Assembly (NCBI GenBank): GCA_023434025.1
Contig: JAEYTL010000021.1
Coordinates: 191,676-255,675, forward strand
DNA length: 64,000 nt
Reading direction: 5' to 3'
Source of the DNA: Bacteroidota bacterium
GTDB lineage: Bacteria; Bacteroidota; Bacteroidia; Flavobacteriales; Flavobacteriaceae
The notes beneath the pieces were generated by a model. The model was not told where the DNA came from. It worked only from the letters and a program-made list of their open reading frames with translations, and did no database searches. This document shows, piece after piece, positions 1 to 8,130 of this stretch; the first letter of the stretch is position 1, and every line of letters begins with the position of its first letter. The position numbers and the translations under genes are program-made.

Positions 1-1329
1 GGCCAGAATACAGAGTAAAATCAACAGTTTAGGCAAGGCTATTTCTTTACAGGCATCCCATATCGCCAAAGCTTTCGGCTTGCCCATATCGAGGTGCTGG
101 TGTATGTTTTCGATGGTTACCGTACTTTCATCCACTAAAATTCCAATCGCTAAAGCCAATCCGCTTAACGACATCAGGTTAATGGTCTGTCCGAATAATT
201 TCAAAAACAAGACACCTGAAATAATTGAAATCGGGATGGTCAGAATAACAATCAGGGCAGCTCTTCTGTCTCCCAGAAACAATAATACCATCAAACCGGT
301 CAACACAGCTCCTATTACCCCCTCTGTTATAAGGCTTTTCACAGAATTAATTACATATACCGACTGGTCAAACTCATAAGAAAGTGACACATCTTCCGGT
401 AACGTACTCTGAATTTTAGGCAATTGTGCTTTCAGGTTTTGCACCACATCCCAGGTCGAAGCATCCCCGGCCTTTGCAATACTTACATAAACCGAACGTT
501 TACCGTTGACCAGTGCATAACCCGATGTGATATCGGCTCCGTCTTTTACCGTAGCCACATCTCCCAGATACAAGTTGTGCACGCCTCCTTTAAACAAAGG
601 GATTTTTTCAAAATCCTTGATTTCTTTAATTGTGTTGTTGGTCGGGGTAATATAATTGAAATCTCCTACCCGTACATTTCCGGAAGGAGCCGTCTGGTTG
701 TTTAAACGCAAAGCTTCTACAATTTGATCGGGTGTGAGGTTGTGCACACGGAGTGCGTCCGGATCCACATTAATTTCAATGGTCCTGGGGCTTCCGCCAA
801 AAGGAGGAGGTGCCAGTAATCCTGGAATAGCGGTGAAAGAAGCTCTTACATACACATTCGCCAAATCCTGCAGTTCATTGTTTGTCCGCGTCGGACTGCT
901 CAAGACCAATTGTCCTACCGGAAGTGAAGAAGCATCAAAACGGATGATAAAAGGCGGTTGCGACCCGGGTGGAAAAATTGCCTGAATACGGTTGGATAAA
1001 GCTCCTAATTCAGCGGCAGCCTGAGCCATATTCGTCCCTTCATAGTAAGTGAGCTTCATCAGCGTAAGCCCTTGAATATTCTTGGTTTCAATCGATTTGA
1101 TACCATTGGCAAAAAGCAGGATATTGACATAATTTTTGGCAAAATACGATTCCATCTGATCCGGTGTATATCCGCCGAAAGGGTGTGCTAAATAAATAAC
1201 AGGCAAATCCATTTTGGGCAGGATATCCACCTTAATATCCCTTACGGCTCCTATTCCGAAAAAGAAGAGTCCGGCTACCAGCACAAGGATAGAAATGGGC
1301 TTGCGAAGAGCAAATCGGATTAAATTCAT
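1..1329 (-). CDS. RND efflux pump permease (partial, 3' end off window)
   Basis: Reading leftward from an ATG at 1329, this frame runs off the window edge and gives the first 443 residues of a resistance-nodulation-division pump, a family of about 1,000 residues. A first membrane helix (about residues 9-28) is followed by a periplasmic porter region and then a helix block. That block carries GILVDESTVTIENI (about residues 396-409), whose acidic residues belong to the proton relay. The protein would sit in the inner membrane and export a compound by proton antiport. It follows a TolC-type gene by 12 bp, so both are probably co-transcribed. No adaptor gene lies between them, so one should lie beyond the window or elsewhere. 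The substrate cannot be read from the sequence. Confidence 0.9.
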   Translation of the reverse strand, partial: MNLIRFALRKPISILVLVAGLFFFGIGAVRDIKVDILPKMDLPVIYLAHPFGGYTPDQMESYFAKNYVNILLFANGIKSIETKNIQGLTLMKLTYYEGTNMAQAAAELGALSNRIQAIFPPGSQPPFIIRFDASSLPVGQLVLSSPTRTNNELQDLANVYVRASFTAIPGLLAPPPFGGSPRTIEINVDPDALRVHNLTPDQIVEALRLNNQTAPSGNVRVGDFNYITPTNNTIKEIKDFEKIPLFKGGVHNLYLGDVATVKDGADITSGYALVNGKRSVYVSIAKAGDASTWDVVQNLKAQLPKIQSTLPEDVSLSYEFDQSVYVINSVKSLITEGVIGAVLTGLMVLLFLGDRRAALIVILTIPISIISGVLFLKLFGQTINLMSLSGLALAIGILVDESTVTIENIHQHLDMGKPKALAIWDACKEIALPKLLILLCILA

Positions 1330-1341
1330 CTGTTGTAATGT

Positions 1342-2724
1342 TTAAAATTCATTCATAAAAAGTTCAAAATCGCCCGTTGCAGCCGCTTTTAAGAGTAAGG
1401 ACTGCCAAACGTTGGCGTAAATCACATCACGGTCTATTTCTGCCCGGTTGAGAATGTACAAAGCCTGGGTAACATCCAACAGATCCGTTAAACCGTTTTG
1501 GTATAAAGTTGTTTTCTGAAAATAGGCCTGCTGTGCAGCTGTCACTTGCTTTGGCACTTCGGTATAATTCTCCATAGCCAGTTTCATTTTGGTATCGGCT
1601 GCATCAGATTGAGCCTTTAGCTGTTGCTCCATTACTTCGTATTCATTTTGCAGGGCTTCAACAGCATACTTTTGGGCATTTACTTTTTTAGCGGTTCTGG
1701 CAATGGCGGTCAGGTTCCACGTTACACCAACACCCAGCAAATAATTTTGCCGGCTCGGACTGATTCCGTCAAAATAATTTTCTGTAAACGAAGTCTGGTC
1801 GGTTACATAATCGGAATTAAATCCGGAAGCCCTGGTCTGGTAAATACCAAAAAAACTAAAACCCGGATAATATTCCCTTCTGAAAGCTTTTTCCTGTTGC
1901 TTCCCTAAATCAATCCGGCTTTTATAAAATTGTAAAACAGGATTTTGTTCCCGAATACCGGCTGAAGCAAATACGGCTTTGGGTATTTGCTTTAAGAAGG
2001 TGCTGTCTAAAACAAACTCCTGTAACGCGGTTCCCATTAAAGCCACGAGCTGGTTGTTTTGTTCTTTCACCTGATCTTTTGCTCTGTTGAAAGCTATTTT
2101 AGACCGGGAAACTTCGGCAGCAGCCAAGGTAGAATCCACACCGGGTAGCAATCCGTTTTTGACTTTTGTGGCGGCCAATTGATGAAAAACAATGGCACGT
2201 TCCAGATTTTTTTCCTGCGAAACTGCCATCCTCTGGCTTGCCAGCAGATTGAGATAAGCTGCTGCAATTTTAATCCTGTGCTGGAATTTTTCCTGTTCCA
2301 GATCTTTTTCAATGCGAATAACCTCAGCCTTGACTGCATTGATACGCTGTTGGATTCGTCCGAACGAAAAAAATTCCCAATTAACATTGGCCAGATACAA
2401 GGCTCCAAAAGCAGCATTCCAGTTCTGATCGGGAAGCGGCAAACCCGAAGAAGCCACCCCCAGACCACCAAAACCATACATCGGGCCATTCTGCCCGTTT
2501 ATGGTTCCGTAACTTTGCTGGGCAGAAAGATTAAAATTAGGCAGGTATTCCCATTTTACCTGTTTGAGCGTTTCACGGGAAGCCTTGGTATAATTATCTT
2601 TTGATTTTATCGAACCATAATTAGCGATACCGGTTTCAACCGCTTCTTTTAAGGTCAGGGTTTGCGAAAACCCGTGAAAAAAGAAAAAGAAATTGATTAA
2701 AAAAAAGTACTTTTTTATAGCCAT
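1342..2724 (-). CDS. TolC-family outer membrane efflux protein
   Basis: This 460-residue protein has a signal peptide (hydrophobic run to about residue 20, ending FSQ) and long amphipathic, Ala/Gln/Lys-rich helical stretches with an internal duplication, as expected of outer membrane factors that form a trimeric export channel. The C-terminal segment with LYQNGLTDLLDVTQALY is typical of the family. It is the first gene of a minus-strand operon with the RND pump downstream. The kinase gene starting at 2891 runs the other way, so the 166 bp between them must hold both promoters. No clear TAnnTTTG box is seen for this gene. The substrate is unknown. Confidence 0.88.
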   Translation of the reverse strand: MAIKKYFFLINFFFFFHGFSQTLTLKEAVETGIANYGSIKSKDNYTKASRETLKQVKWEYLPNFNLSAQQSYGTINGQNGPMYGFGGLGVASSGLPLPDQNWNAAFGALYLANVNWEFFSFGRIQQRINAVKAEVIRIEKDLEQEKFQHRIKIAAAYLNLLASQRMAVSQEKNLERAIVFHQLAATKVKNGLLPGVDSTLAAAEVSRSKIAFNRAKDQVKEQNNQLVALMGTALQEFVLDSTFLKQIPKAVFASAGIREQNPVLQFYKSRIDLGKQQEKAFRREYYPGFSFFGIYQTRASGFNSDYVTDQTSFTENYFDGISPSRQNYLLGVGVTWNLTAIARTAKKVNAQKYAVEALQNEYEVMEQQLKAQSDAADTKMKLAMENYTEVPKQVTAAQQAYFQKTTLYQNGLTDLLDVTQALYILNRAEIDRDVIYANVWQSLLLKAAATGDFELFMNEF

Positions 2725-2862
2725 CCTATATTATTTGTTGAAAATATGAATGCGAATTTAAACGCCTTATTTTTTGCAGCGTTGATTTATATGACGAATA
2801 AAAATGATAAAATGACCAATTGAATTCATCATTTAGACCCTGTATTTTATGATTATAAATAG

Positions 2863-2870
2863 TTACTTTG
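2863..2870 (+). promoter_or_regulatory. Probable -7 element of the LytS/LytTR operon
   Basis: TTACTTTG differs from the Bacteroidota -7 consensus TAnnTTTG at one base and lies 20 bp before the ATG at 2891. It argues for that start over the upstream in-frame ATG at 2849. No convincing -33 TTG is seen. Confidence 0.4.
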
Positions 2871-2890
2871 CATTAGTTTACCGTTTAAAA

Positions 2891-3910
2891 ATGAAATTTA
2901 AATATGTTATTGAAAACAAATGGTGGCAGGAAATCTTTATCCTTGCCTTTTCATTTGTGCTCTTTACGCTTAACGACTGGATCTTAATCAAAAGCTTAAA
3001 AGGTTTCTTTTCAGGTTTGGTCTATTTTTTCATATTATATTCACACGCTCAGGTTAACCGCTTATTTCTACTCCCCTTTTTACTCAAAGAGCACCGGCCC
3101 TGGCTGTACTTTATTCTGAGCATTTTCACCTTATTGGTTTTTTCGGTTATACTCTACGAGGTTTCTACCGAAGTGATTTACAAAGATTGCTTTCTGTATA
3201 AATCGTCCAATCAGAAAACTTATCATTTTCAGTTAGGCACCCTGGCCGGAACCTTGGTTTGCATCCTGGGTTGTTTTCAGATTTTAGAACATTACCGTGA
3301 ACAAAAAAGAAAAAACAATGAGACACTTTTGTCTAATCAAATGCAGCTGAATGCTTTGAAAGGACAGTTGAACCCTCATTTTTTATTCAATACTTTCAAT
3401 ACATTATACGGCATCAGCCTCCAATACCCGGAACGCACCTCAGACATGATCATGCAGGTTTCACAATTAATGCGGTATCAGGTGGAAAACAGTGCCAGAG
3501 AATATGTTTCTTTAGAAGATGAAATAGCCTTTTTATCCAGTTATATCGAACTGGAAAAGGAACGGGTGGGCTACCGGTGTTCAATTGAATTCTCGCATGT
3601 TGCCGAAGAAGATAAAACCTACCTGATAGCTCCGATGCTGTTGATTACCTTTGTAGAAAATGCCTTTAAACACGGAGCGTGTACCATTGAAAAATGTTAC
3701 GTAACTATTGCGATTGAAGTGAAGAACAATAAATTGATAATGAAAATATCCAATTCAATTCCGCAGAAGAAAAAAGAAATTTTTTCCACTAAAATAGGCA
3801 TTAAAAACACCAAAAAACGATTGGAAATCATTTATCCGGACAGGCATCAGTTAGACATCCGTTCTTCTGACGCAACGTTTACCGTTAATTTAGAAATTGA
3901 GCTGAACTGA
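2891..3910 (+). CDS. LytS-type sensor histidine kinase
   Basis: With the start at 2891 the protein has 339 residues. About four membrane helices (roughly 14-28, 37-51, 70-89, 113-131) lead into a cytoplasmic His_kinase domain with NPHFLFNTFNTL, where H163 is the expected phosphorylated histidine. An ATP-binding region follows (VENAFKHG). This is the LytS/YpdA class that pairs with LytTR regulators. The gene overlaps the regulator start by one base (TGATG), so the two are translationally coupled. An in-frame ATG at 2849 would add 14 residues but lies upstream of the likely promoter. Its position opposite an efflux operon suggests, but does not prove, that it senses a signal related to that operon. 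Confidence 0.88.
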   Translation: MKFKYVIENKWWQEIFILAFSFVLFTLNDWILIKSLKGFFSGLVYFFILYSHAQVNRLFLLPFLLKEHRPWLYFILSIFTLLVFSVILYEVSTEVIYKDCFLYKSSNQKTYHFQLGTLAGTLVCILGCFQILEHYREQKRKNNETLLSNQMQLNALKGQLNPHFLFNTFNTLYGISLQYPERTSDMIMQVSQLMRYQVENSAREYVSLEDEIAFLSSYIELEKERVGYRCSIEFSHVAEEDKTYLIAPMLLITFVENAFKHGACTIEKCYVTIAIEVKNNKLIMKISNSIPQKKKEIFSTKIGIKNTKKRLEIIYPDRHQLDIRSSDATFTVNLEIELN

Positions 3911-4614
3911 TGAATACTAAAAAGTGTATTATTGTTGACGATGAGCCGGCGGCACATTATGTGCTGATCAATTATATTCAACGCAATCCGCAATTGGAAT
4001 TGGTTCAACAGTTTTACAACGGTGTAGATGCCATGAATTTTTTGCGGAAAAACAAAATCGATTTGCTTTTTTTAGACATTGATATGCCGGAAATTACCGG
4101 ATTGGAATTGTTAAAAATCATACCCTCGCCACCCAAAACCATTCTGACCACCGCCTATTCTGAATTTGCCCTGGAAAGTTACGAATACGGCGTGATTGAT
4201 TACCTGTTAAAACCGATTTACTTTCCGAGGTTTCTGAAAGCCATTGACCGGTTCTTTTTGATGGAGCTACCCGAACAATTCACCCCGGAGCAAACAGCCA
4301 GCTCAGTTACTGTAAAAGTAGATGGCTATTTTATGGATGTTGAACTGAACCAGTTGCTTTATGCCCAAAGTTTCGGCAACTATGTAAAACTGATTACCAA
4401 GACCAAAACCTATCTTGCTTCTGCCACAACCAACGAACTTCAAAACAGTTTACCTGAAAATTTATTTATGCGGATTCATAAATCATATATTGTAGCCTTA
4501 AATAAAATTGAGGTAATGGACAAAGACCATGTGTTGATTAACCGGATTAAAATCCCGGTCGGCATTACCTATAAAAGAGAATTAAGTGAATGGCTGAAGA
4601 ACAGGCAAGTTTAA
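3910..4614 (+). CDS. LytTR-family response regulator
   Basis: This 234-residue protein has an N-terminal receiver domain (acidic pair D10/D11, phospho-acceptor D56 in FLDIDMPE, conserved K in LLKPIYFPRF) and a C-terminal LytTR DNA-binding domain (about 130-230, with AQSFGNYVKL and RIHKSYIV). It should be phosphorylated by the kinase just upstream, with which it overlaps by one base. LytTR regulators bind direct repeats near promoters; the target here is not visible. The divergent TolC/RND operon and the two-component genes that follow are the nearest candidates. Confidence 0.9.
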   Translation: MNTKKCIIVDDEPAAHYVLINYIQRNPQLELVQQFYNGVDAMNFLRKNKIDLLFLDIDMPEITGLELLKIIPSPPKTILTTAYSEFALESYEYGVIDYLLKPIYFPRFLKAIDRFFLMELPEQFTPEQTASSVTVKVDGYFMDVELNQLLYAQSFGNYVKLITKTKTYLASATTNELQNSLPENLFMRIHKSYIVALNKIEVMDKDHVLINRIKIPVGITYKRELSEWLKNRQV

Positions 4615-4676
4615 ACAAACAGCCAATTCCGGTCTGGTCAATTGCTTCCTTATGCAGCTTCTTGGTCAATTTTACT

Positions 4677-4684
4677 TACTTTTG
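4677..4684 (+). promoter_or_regulatory. -7 promoter element of the OmpR-type operon
   Basis: TACTTTTG matches the Bacteroidota -7 consensus exactly and ends 5 bp before the ATG at 4690. This excludes the longer frame start at 4642 and implies a very short or absent leader. Two copies of TGGTCAATT (4635-4643 and 4663-4671) lie just upstream. Confidence 0.5.
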
Positions 4685-4689
4685 TGGCT

Positions 4690-5370
4690 ATGAAAGTATT
4701 AATCATTGAAGACGATCCCACTTTAAGCAAAAACATTGCAGAAGCTCTGACTGCCGAAAACAGTACGGTAGAAATTGTTTATGACGGCTTACTGGCCGGA
4801 CGAATGCTTAAAAAAGAAGGATATGACTGCGTGATAATGGATGTTAATCTGCCCGGGAAAAACGGTTTTGACCTGTGCAAAGACTTCAGAAACTATAATA
4901 CACATACCCCGGTCATTATGCTTACTGCATTTAGTGAGCTGGAAGACAAGGTGCAAGGGTACAGCTGCGGTGCAGACGATTACCTCACTAAACCATTCTA
5001 TATGCGGGAATTGATAATGCGGATCAATGCCCTGATTAAAAGAAATAAACAACCGGGCGGATCTGATACTGCTCTTTTGATTGCTGATGACATTACGCTT
5101 AATGACAGCCAAAAACAAGTATTCCGGCAGGGTAAAGAAATCAGCCTTACGCCCCGGGAATATCAGATATTGCTGATTTTGATGGAAAACAAAGGTGAAA
5201 TCGTGTCGAAAGGAAACCTTATTAAGGAAATCTGGGGCAGTACTTTTGATGCCAATACCAATACGATAGAAGTCTATATTAATTTTTTACGGAACAAATT
5301 AGATAAGCCTTTCGGGAAGAACACGCTGAAAACCAAAATCGGTTACGGTTACTACCTGGACATCCAATGA
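4690..5370 (+). CDS. OmpR/PhoB-family response regulator
   Basis: The 226-residue product starts MKVLIIEDD, the usual beginning of a receiver domain, with acidic pair D8/D9, phospho-acceptor D51 (IMDVNLPG) and the conserved K in LTKPFYMREL. A winged-helix DNA-binding domain follows (about 130-225, with SLTPREYQILLILMENKG and the C-terminal GYGYYLD). The start at 4690 is preferred because a longer in-frame start at 4642 would add residues upstream of the receiver fold and overlap the promoter. The stop overlaps the start of the kinase by four bases. Its likely target is the metal efflux operon from 6804, which has a tandem repeat of the kind OmpR-family proteins bind. Confidence 0.92.
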   Translation: MKVLIIEDDPTLSKNIAEALTAENSTVEIVYDGLLAGRMLKKEGYDCVIMDVNLPGKNGFDLCKDFRNYNTHTPVIMLTAFSELEDKVQGYSCGADDYLTKPFYMRELIMRINALIKRNKQPGGSDTALLIADDITLNDSQKQVFRQGKEISLTPREYQILLILMENKGEIVSKGNLIKEIWGSTFDANTNTIEVYINFLRNKLDKPFGKNTLKTKIGYGYYLDIQ

Positions 5371-6737
5371 AAATCAGAAATAAAATATTGCTTTATTTTT
5401 CCTCAACGGTCATTCTGCTGACCGCTGTTTCTTTCAGTATCATCTATATTTTGTTTTCCGAATACCGCGAAGAAGACTTTCAACAACGGCAAAAGGAGAA
5501 AGTAAAATATACCATTCGGTTTTTAACCGAGTTTAAGGCGTTCAGCAAAAATATAGCCGGGGTGATGGACGAACTTACCATTCATGATTTTTATGATGAA
5601 AAGTTATTGGTGTTTGATCAGGATAAGAAACAGATTTTTGCCAGTATAGACGACCTTACCATTCAAAGTTATCAATCCATCCTGAACGAACTCTCGCCTA
5701 CCAAAAAATGGATTGAAACCAAAGAGGGAAACTATGACCTTATCGGTATTTTTTATGAACATGACAACCAGCATTTTTATGCCATAAGCAAAGCATATGA
5801 TCCTTCAGGCTACTCAAAATTATATTTTTTAAGAAATGTATTAATAGCACTCTTCATTGCGGTAATTGTAGTAGTAGTGCTTATTTCACTTTTTATTTCC
5901 AATAAAGTTTCCAAGCCGATTATTTCCTTGGCCAAAAAGCTGAACGATTATGATTTAAGTCAGGAAAATTCACCAATGCTGGCAATTGAAACTTCTTCCT
6001 ATGAACTTAAGCAGCTGACAGAGCGGTTTAATGAGCTGATCAACAGAACCAATGAAGCTTTTGCATTTCAAAAACATACAGTACACCACATCTCACACCA
6101 GCTAAAAACACCTATTGCCATTTTAGTTTCCGAATTAGAAAAAATCAAGAATTATACTGAAACTGACGCCATTAAATCAGAATTAGAAAGTCAGATTATC
6201 AAGGCCAAATCACTGGGCAATATCATCAATGTTCTGCTTGAAATAGCTAAAACCGAATCCGGACAACAGCTTAAAAAGCAAAAGCGGCGTATTGATGAGT
6301 TAACGTTTGATGTGATTGATGAACTGCAACGCCTTTATCCTGATTTTCATTTTGAAGTAAATTACAGTCCTGCACATGTTAATGAAAATAAACTTATTGT
6401 AAACCTTAATGCAATTCTGATCAAGCAGGCTGTTGCCAACCTGCTGACCAATTGCATTGCTTACAGCAATAACGCCAAAGGGGAAATTATTTTCAATTGT
6501 TTGGAGCCCAATTGGGTTAAGATTCAAATCATCAATTCAGGAAATCCTATTACCAAAGAAGAAGAACTGTTTCTTTTTAAGCACTTTTTCAGAGGGAAAA
6601 ACAGTCAGGGAAAACCTGGTTTCGGATTAGGTCTGGTATTGACCAAAAAGATTATTGAATTAAACGAAGCCACCATCACCTACACCAACAAAAACAACCG
6701 GCTCAACATCTTTGAAATAAACCTTCCTTTAAGCTAA
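5367..6737 (+). CDS. Sensor histidine kinase (HisKA type)
   Basis: This is a 456-residue membrane kinase. Helix 1 (about 8-30) and helix 2 (about 155-178) flank a periplasmic sensor of about 125 residues without a recognised fold. A HAMP-like linker, a HisKA dimerisation domain with SHQLKTPIA (H244) and a HATPase domain ending GFGLGLVLTKKI follow. It is coupled to the upstream response regulator by an ATGA overlap. The next operon is a heavy-metal-type efflux system, so a CusS/CzcS-like role in sensing periplasmic metal is a reasonable inference. The sensor lacks an obvious His/Cys/Met metal motif, so this rests on context. Confidence 0.9.
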   Translation: MKIRNKILLYFSSTVILLTAVSFSIIYILFSEYREEDFQQRQKEKVKYTIRFLTEFKAFSKNIAGVMDELTIHDFYDEKLLVFDQDKKQIFASIDDLTIQSYQSILNELSPTKKWIETKEGNYDLIGIFYEHDNQHFYAISKAYDPSGYSKLYFLRNVLIALFIAVIVVVVLISLFISNKVSKPIISLAKKLNDYDLSQENSPMLAIETSSYELKQLTERFNELINRTNEAFAFQKHTVHHISHQLKTPIAILVSELEKIKNYTETDAIKSELESQIIKAKSLGNIINVLLEIAKTESGQQLKKQKRRIDELTFDVIDELQRLYPDFHFEVNYSPAHVNENKLIVNLNAILIKQAVANLLTNCIAYSNNAKGEIIFNCLEPNWVKIQIINSGNPITKEEELFLFKHFFRGKNSQGKPGFGLGLVLTKKIIELNEATITYTNKNNRLNIFEINLPLS

Positions 6738-6748
6738 AATTTATTCTC

Positions 6749-6765
6749 TTTAAGGTCTTTTTAAG
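6749..6765 (+). promoter_or_regulatory. Tandem PmrA-like box before metal efflux operon
   Basis: Two copies of TTTAAG are separated by 5 bp (GTCTT), giving an 11-bp period; each is followed by GTC. This fits the YTTAAK-N5-YTTAAK pattern known for PmrA, an OmpR-family regulator. It ends 11 bp before the -7-like element, where the -33 box would be, which suits an activator site. Confidence 0.6.
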
Positions 6766-6776
6766 GTCGTTCTGTT

Positions 6777-6784
6777 CATTTTTG
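6777..6784 (+). promoter_or_regulatory. -7-like element of the metal efflux operon
   Basis: CATTTTTG matches TAnnTTTG except for its first base and lies 19 bp before the ATG at 6804. There is no -33 TTG at the normal distance; the tandem repeat at 6749-6765 takes that place. Confidence 0.4.
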
Positions 6785-6803
6785 CCAACTAATCAGGTAC
6801 AAA

Positions 6804-8108
6804 ATGATGAACTTAAACAAAGCCAGACAATTCATTCTCTTTTTCTTAACAATTGGATTAACGGCCAATGCTCAGGAGATTTTAACGTTAAGCCGGCAAC
6901 AATGCGAAGCTATATTTTTAAAGGAAAACCTTCAGCTGCTGGCGGAGAAATTAGAAATTTCTAAAGCAGAAGCCGCTGTTCTGCAGGCAAGACTATGGCC
7001 TAACCCTACATTTGAAATTGACGAAGTCAACCTTTGGGCTACCAAAAAACAATTGGCTGTTTTTGGTGATGACCTGCAAGGTTTCAATGGCGGAAACTTC
7101 GGAAAAAACCAACAATTCTCGTTGGGAATCGAACAGTTAATCAAAACAGCCGGCAAGCGAAAAAAATTAGTGGCTTTGGAACAGGTGACGGCTGATAAAT
7201 CCAAACAATACTTTGAAGATGTATTACGGGGTTTAAAATTGGAATTCCGCAATAACCTTACCCAGCTTCAGCATCTTCAACTGCACAAAAAAGTATATGA
7301 AAAAGAAATCACAGTGCTTAAAAATTTAACCGAAGCCTATCAAAAACAGGTAACCCAAGGCCATGTATCAAAAGGAGAATACATTCGGCTAAAAGCCCTT
7401 GAATTAGAATTTTCTCAAACTATTAATGACCTGACCAAAGCCATTAACGAAGAACAAAAAGAGTTGAAAATACTCATGAGACTACCGGCTCAACTGCAAT
7501 TGGCATTAACCGAAGACGACTTTCTTCAGGATACTAAAGCCGCTAAAAGTGAATCGCTGGAATCTGTTTTAAGCAAAGCAACCTCTGCACGTCCTGATTT
7601 AAAAATAGCCCAATTAAACCAACAATATGCCAACCGTTTATTGGCTTATGAAAAAGCACAGCGTACCCCGGATGTAACGCTGAAAGCCGGCTATGACCGC
7701 GGGGGAAATTTCATGTACAATTTTGTGGGTTTCGGGCTTTCGATTGATTTACCACTATTTGACAGAAATCAGGGCAACATTAAATCGGCAAAATTTGAAA
7801 TAGAGCAGGCTCAGCTGCTGTATGAAGAAAAAAATCTTTCCGTTCAAAACGAAATAGCCATGGCATTTGAAAACCTTGATGCGGCCATCCGCTTTTATGA
7901 ATCCATAGAACCGGGTTATGAGCGTACACTGAACGAGCTGCTTCAGCAGTACACTAAAAATTTTGTCAACAGAAACATCAGTATGCTGGAGTATCTTGAT
8001 TTTCTGGATGCCTATTTAGAGAACAAAAAAATTATTCTGGAAGCAGGAAAAGAAGTTAACGAAAAAATAGAAGAATTAAACCACGCCGTTGGAAGCGATC
8101 TCAACTAA
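6804..8108 (+). CDS. TolC-family outer membrane protein (CusC/CzcC-like)
   Basis: The 434-residue protein has a signal peptide ending TANAQ (about residue 24) and two outer-membrane-factor repeats with long coiled-coil helices. The motif ARLWPNPTFEID in the first repeat is typical of the CzcC/CusC branch. It should be the outer membrane channel of the export system completed by the adaptor and pump encoded next. The following gene starts 22 bp after its stop. A second ATG at 6807 gives a start one residue shorter. Expression is probably controlled by the upstream two-component system. Confidence 0.88.
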   Translation: MMNLNKARQFILFFLTIGLTANAQEILTLSRQQCEAIFLKENLQLLAEKLEISKAEAAVLQARLWPNPTFEIDEVNLWATKKQLAVFGDDLQGFNGGNFGKNQQFSLGIEQLIKTAGKRKKLVALEQVTADKSKQYFEDVLRGLKLEFRNNLTQLQHLQLHKKVYEKEITVLKNLTEAYQKQVTQGHVSKGEYIRLKALELEFSQTINDLTKAINEEQKELKILMRLPAQLQLALTEDDFLQDTKAAKSESLESVLSKATSARPDLKIAQLNQQYANRLLAYEKAQRTPDVTLKAGYDRGGNFMYNFVGFGLSIDLPLFDRNQGNIKSAKFEIEQAQLLYEEKNLSVQNEIAMAFENLDAAIRFYESIEPGYERTLNELLQQYTKNFVNRNISMLEYLDFLDAYLENKKIILEAGKEVNEKIEELNHAVGSDLN

Positions 8109-8130
8109 TTAACCTTAAGAAATCTTAAAA

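Noticed and set aside
2094..2604. Long open frames on both strands within the TolC gene
   Set aside because: They overlap a clear TolC frame in other phases and have no domain-like features or promoters.
4642..4689. Longer start for the OmpR-type regulator
   Set aside because: It would put residues before the receiver fold and through the promoter box at 4677-4684.
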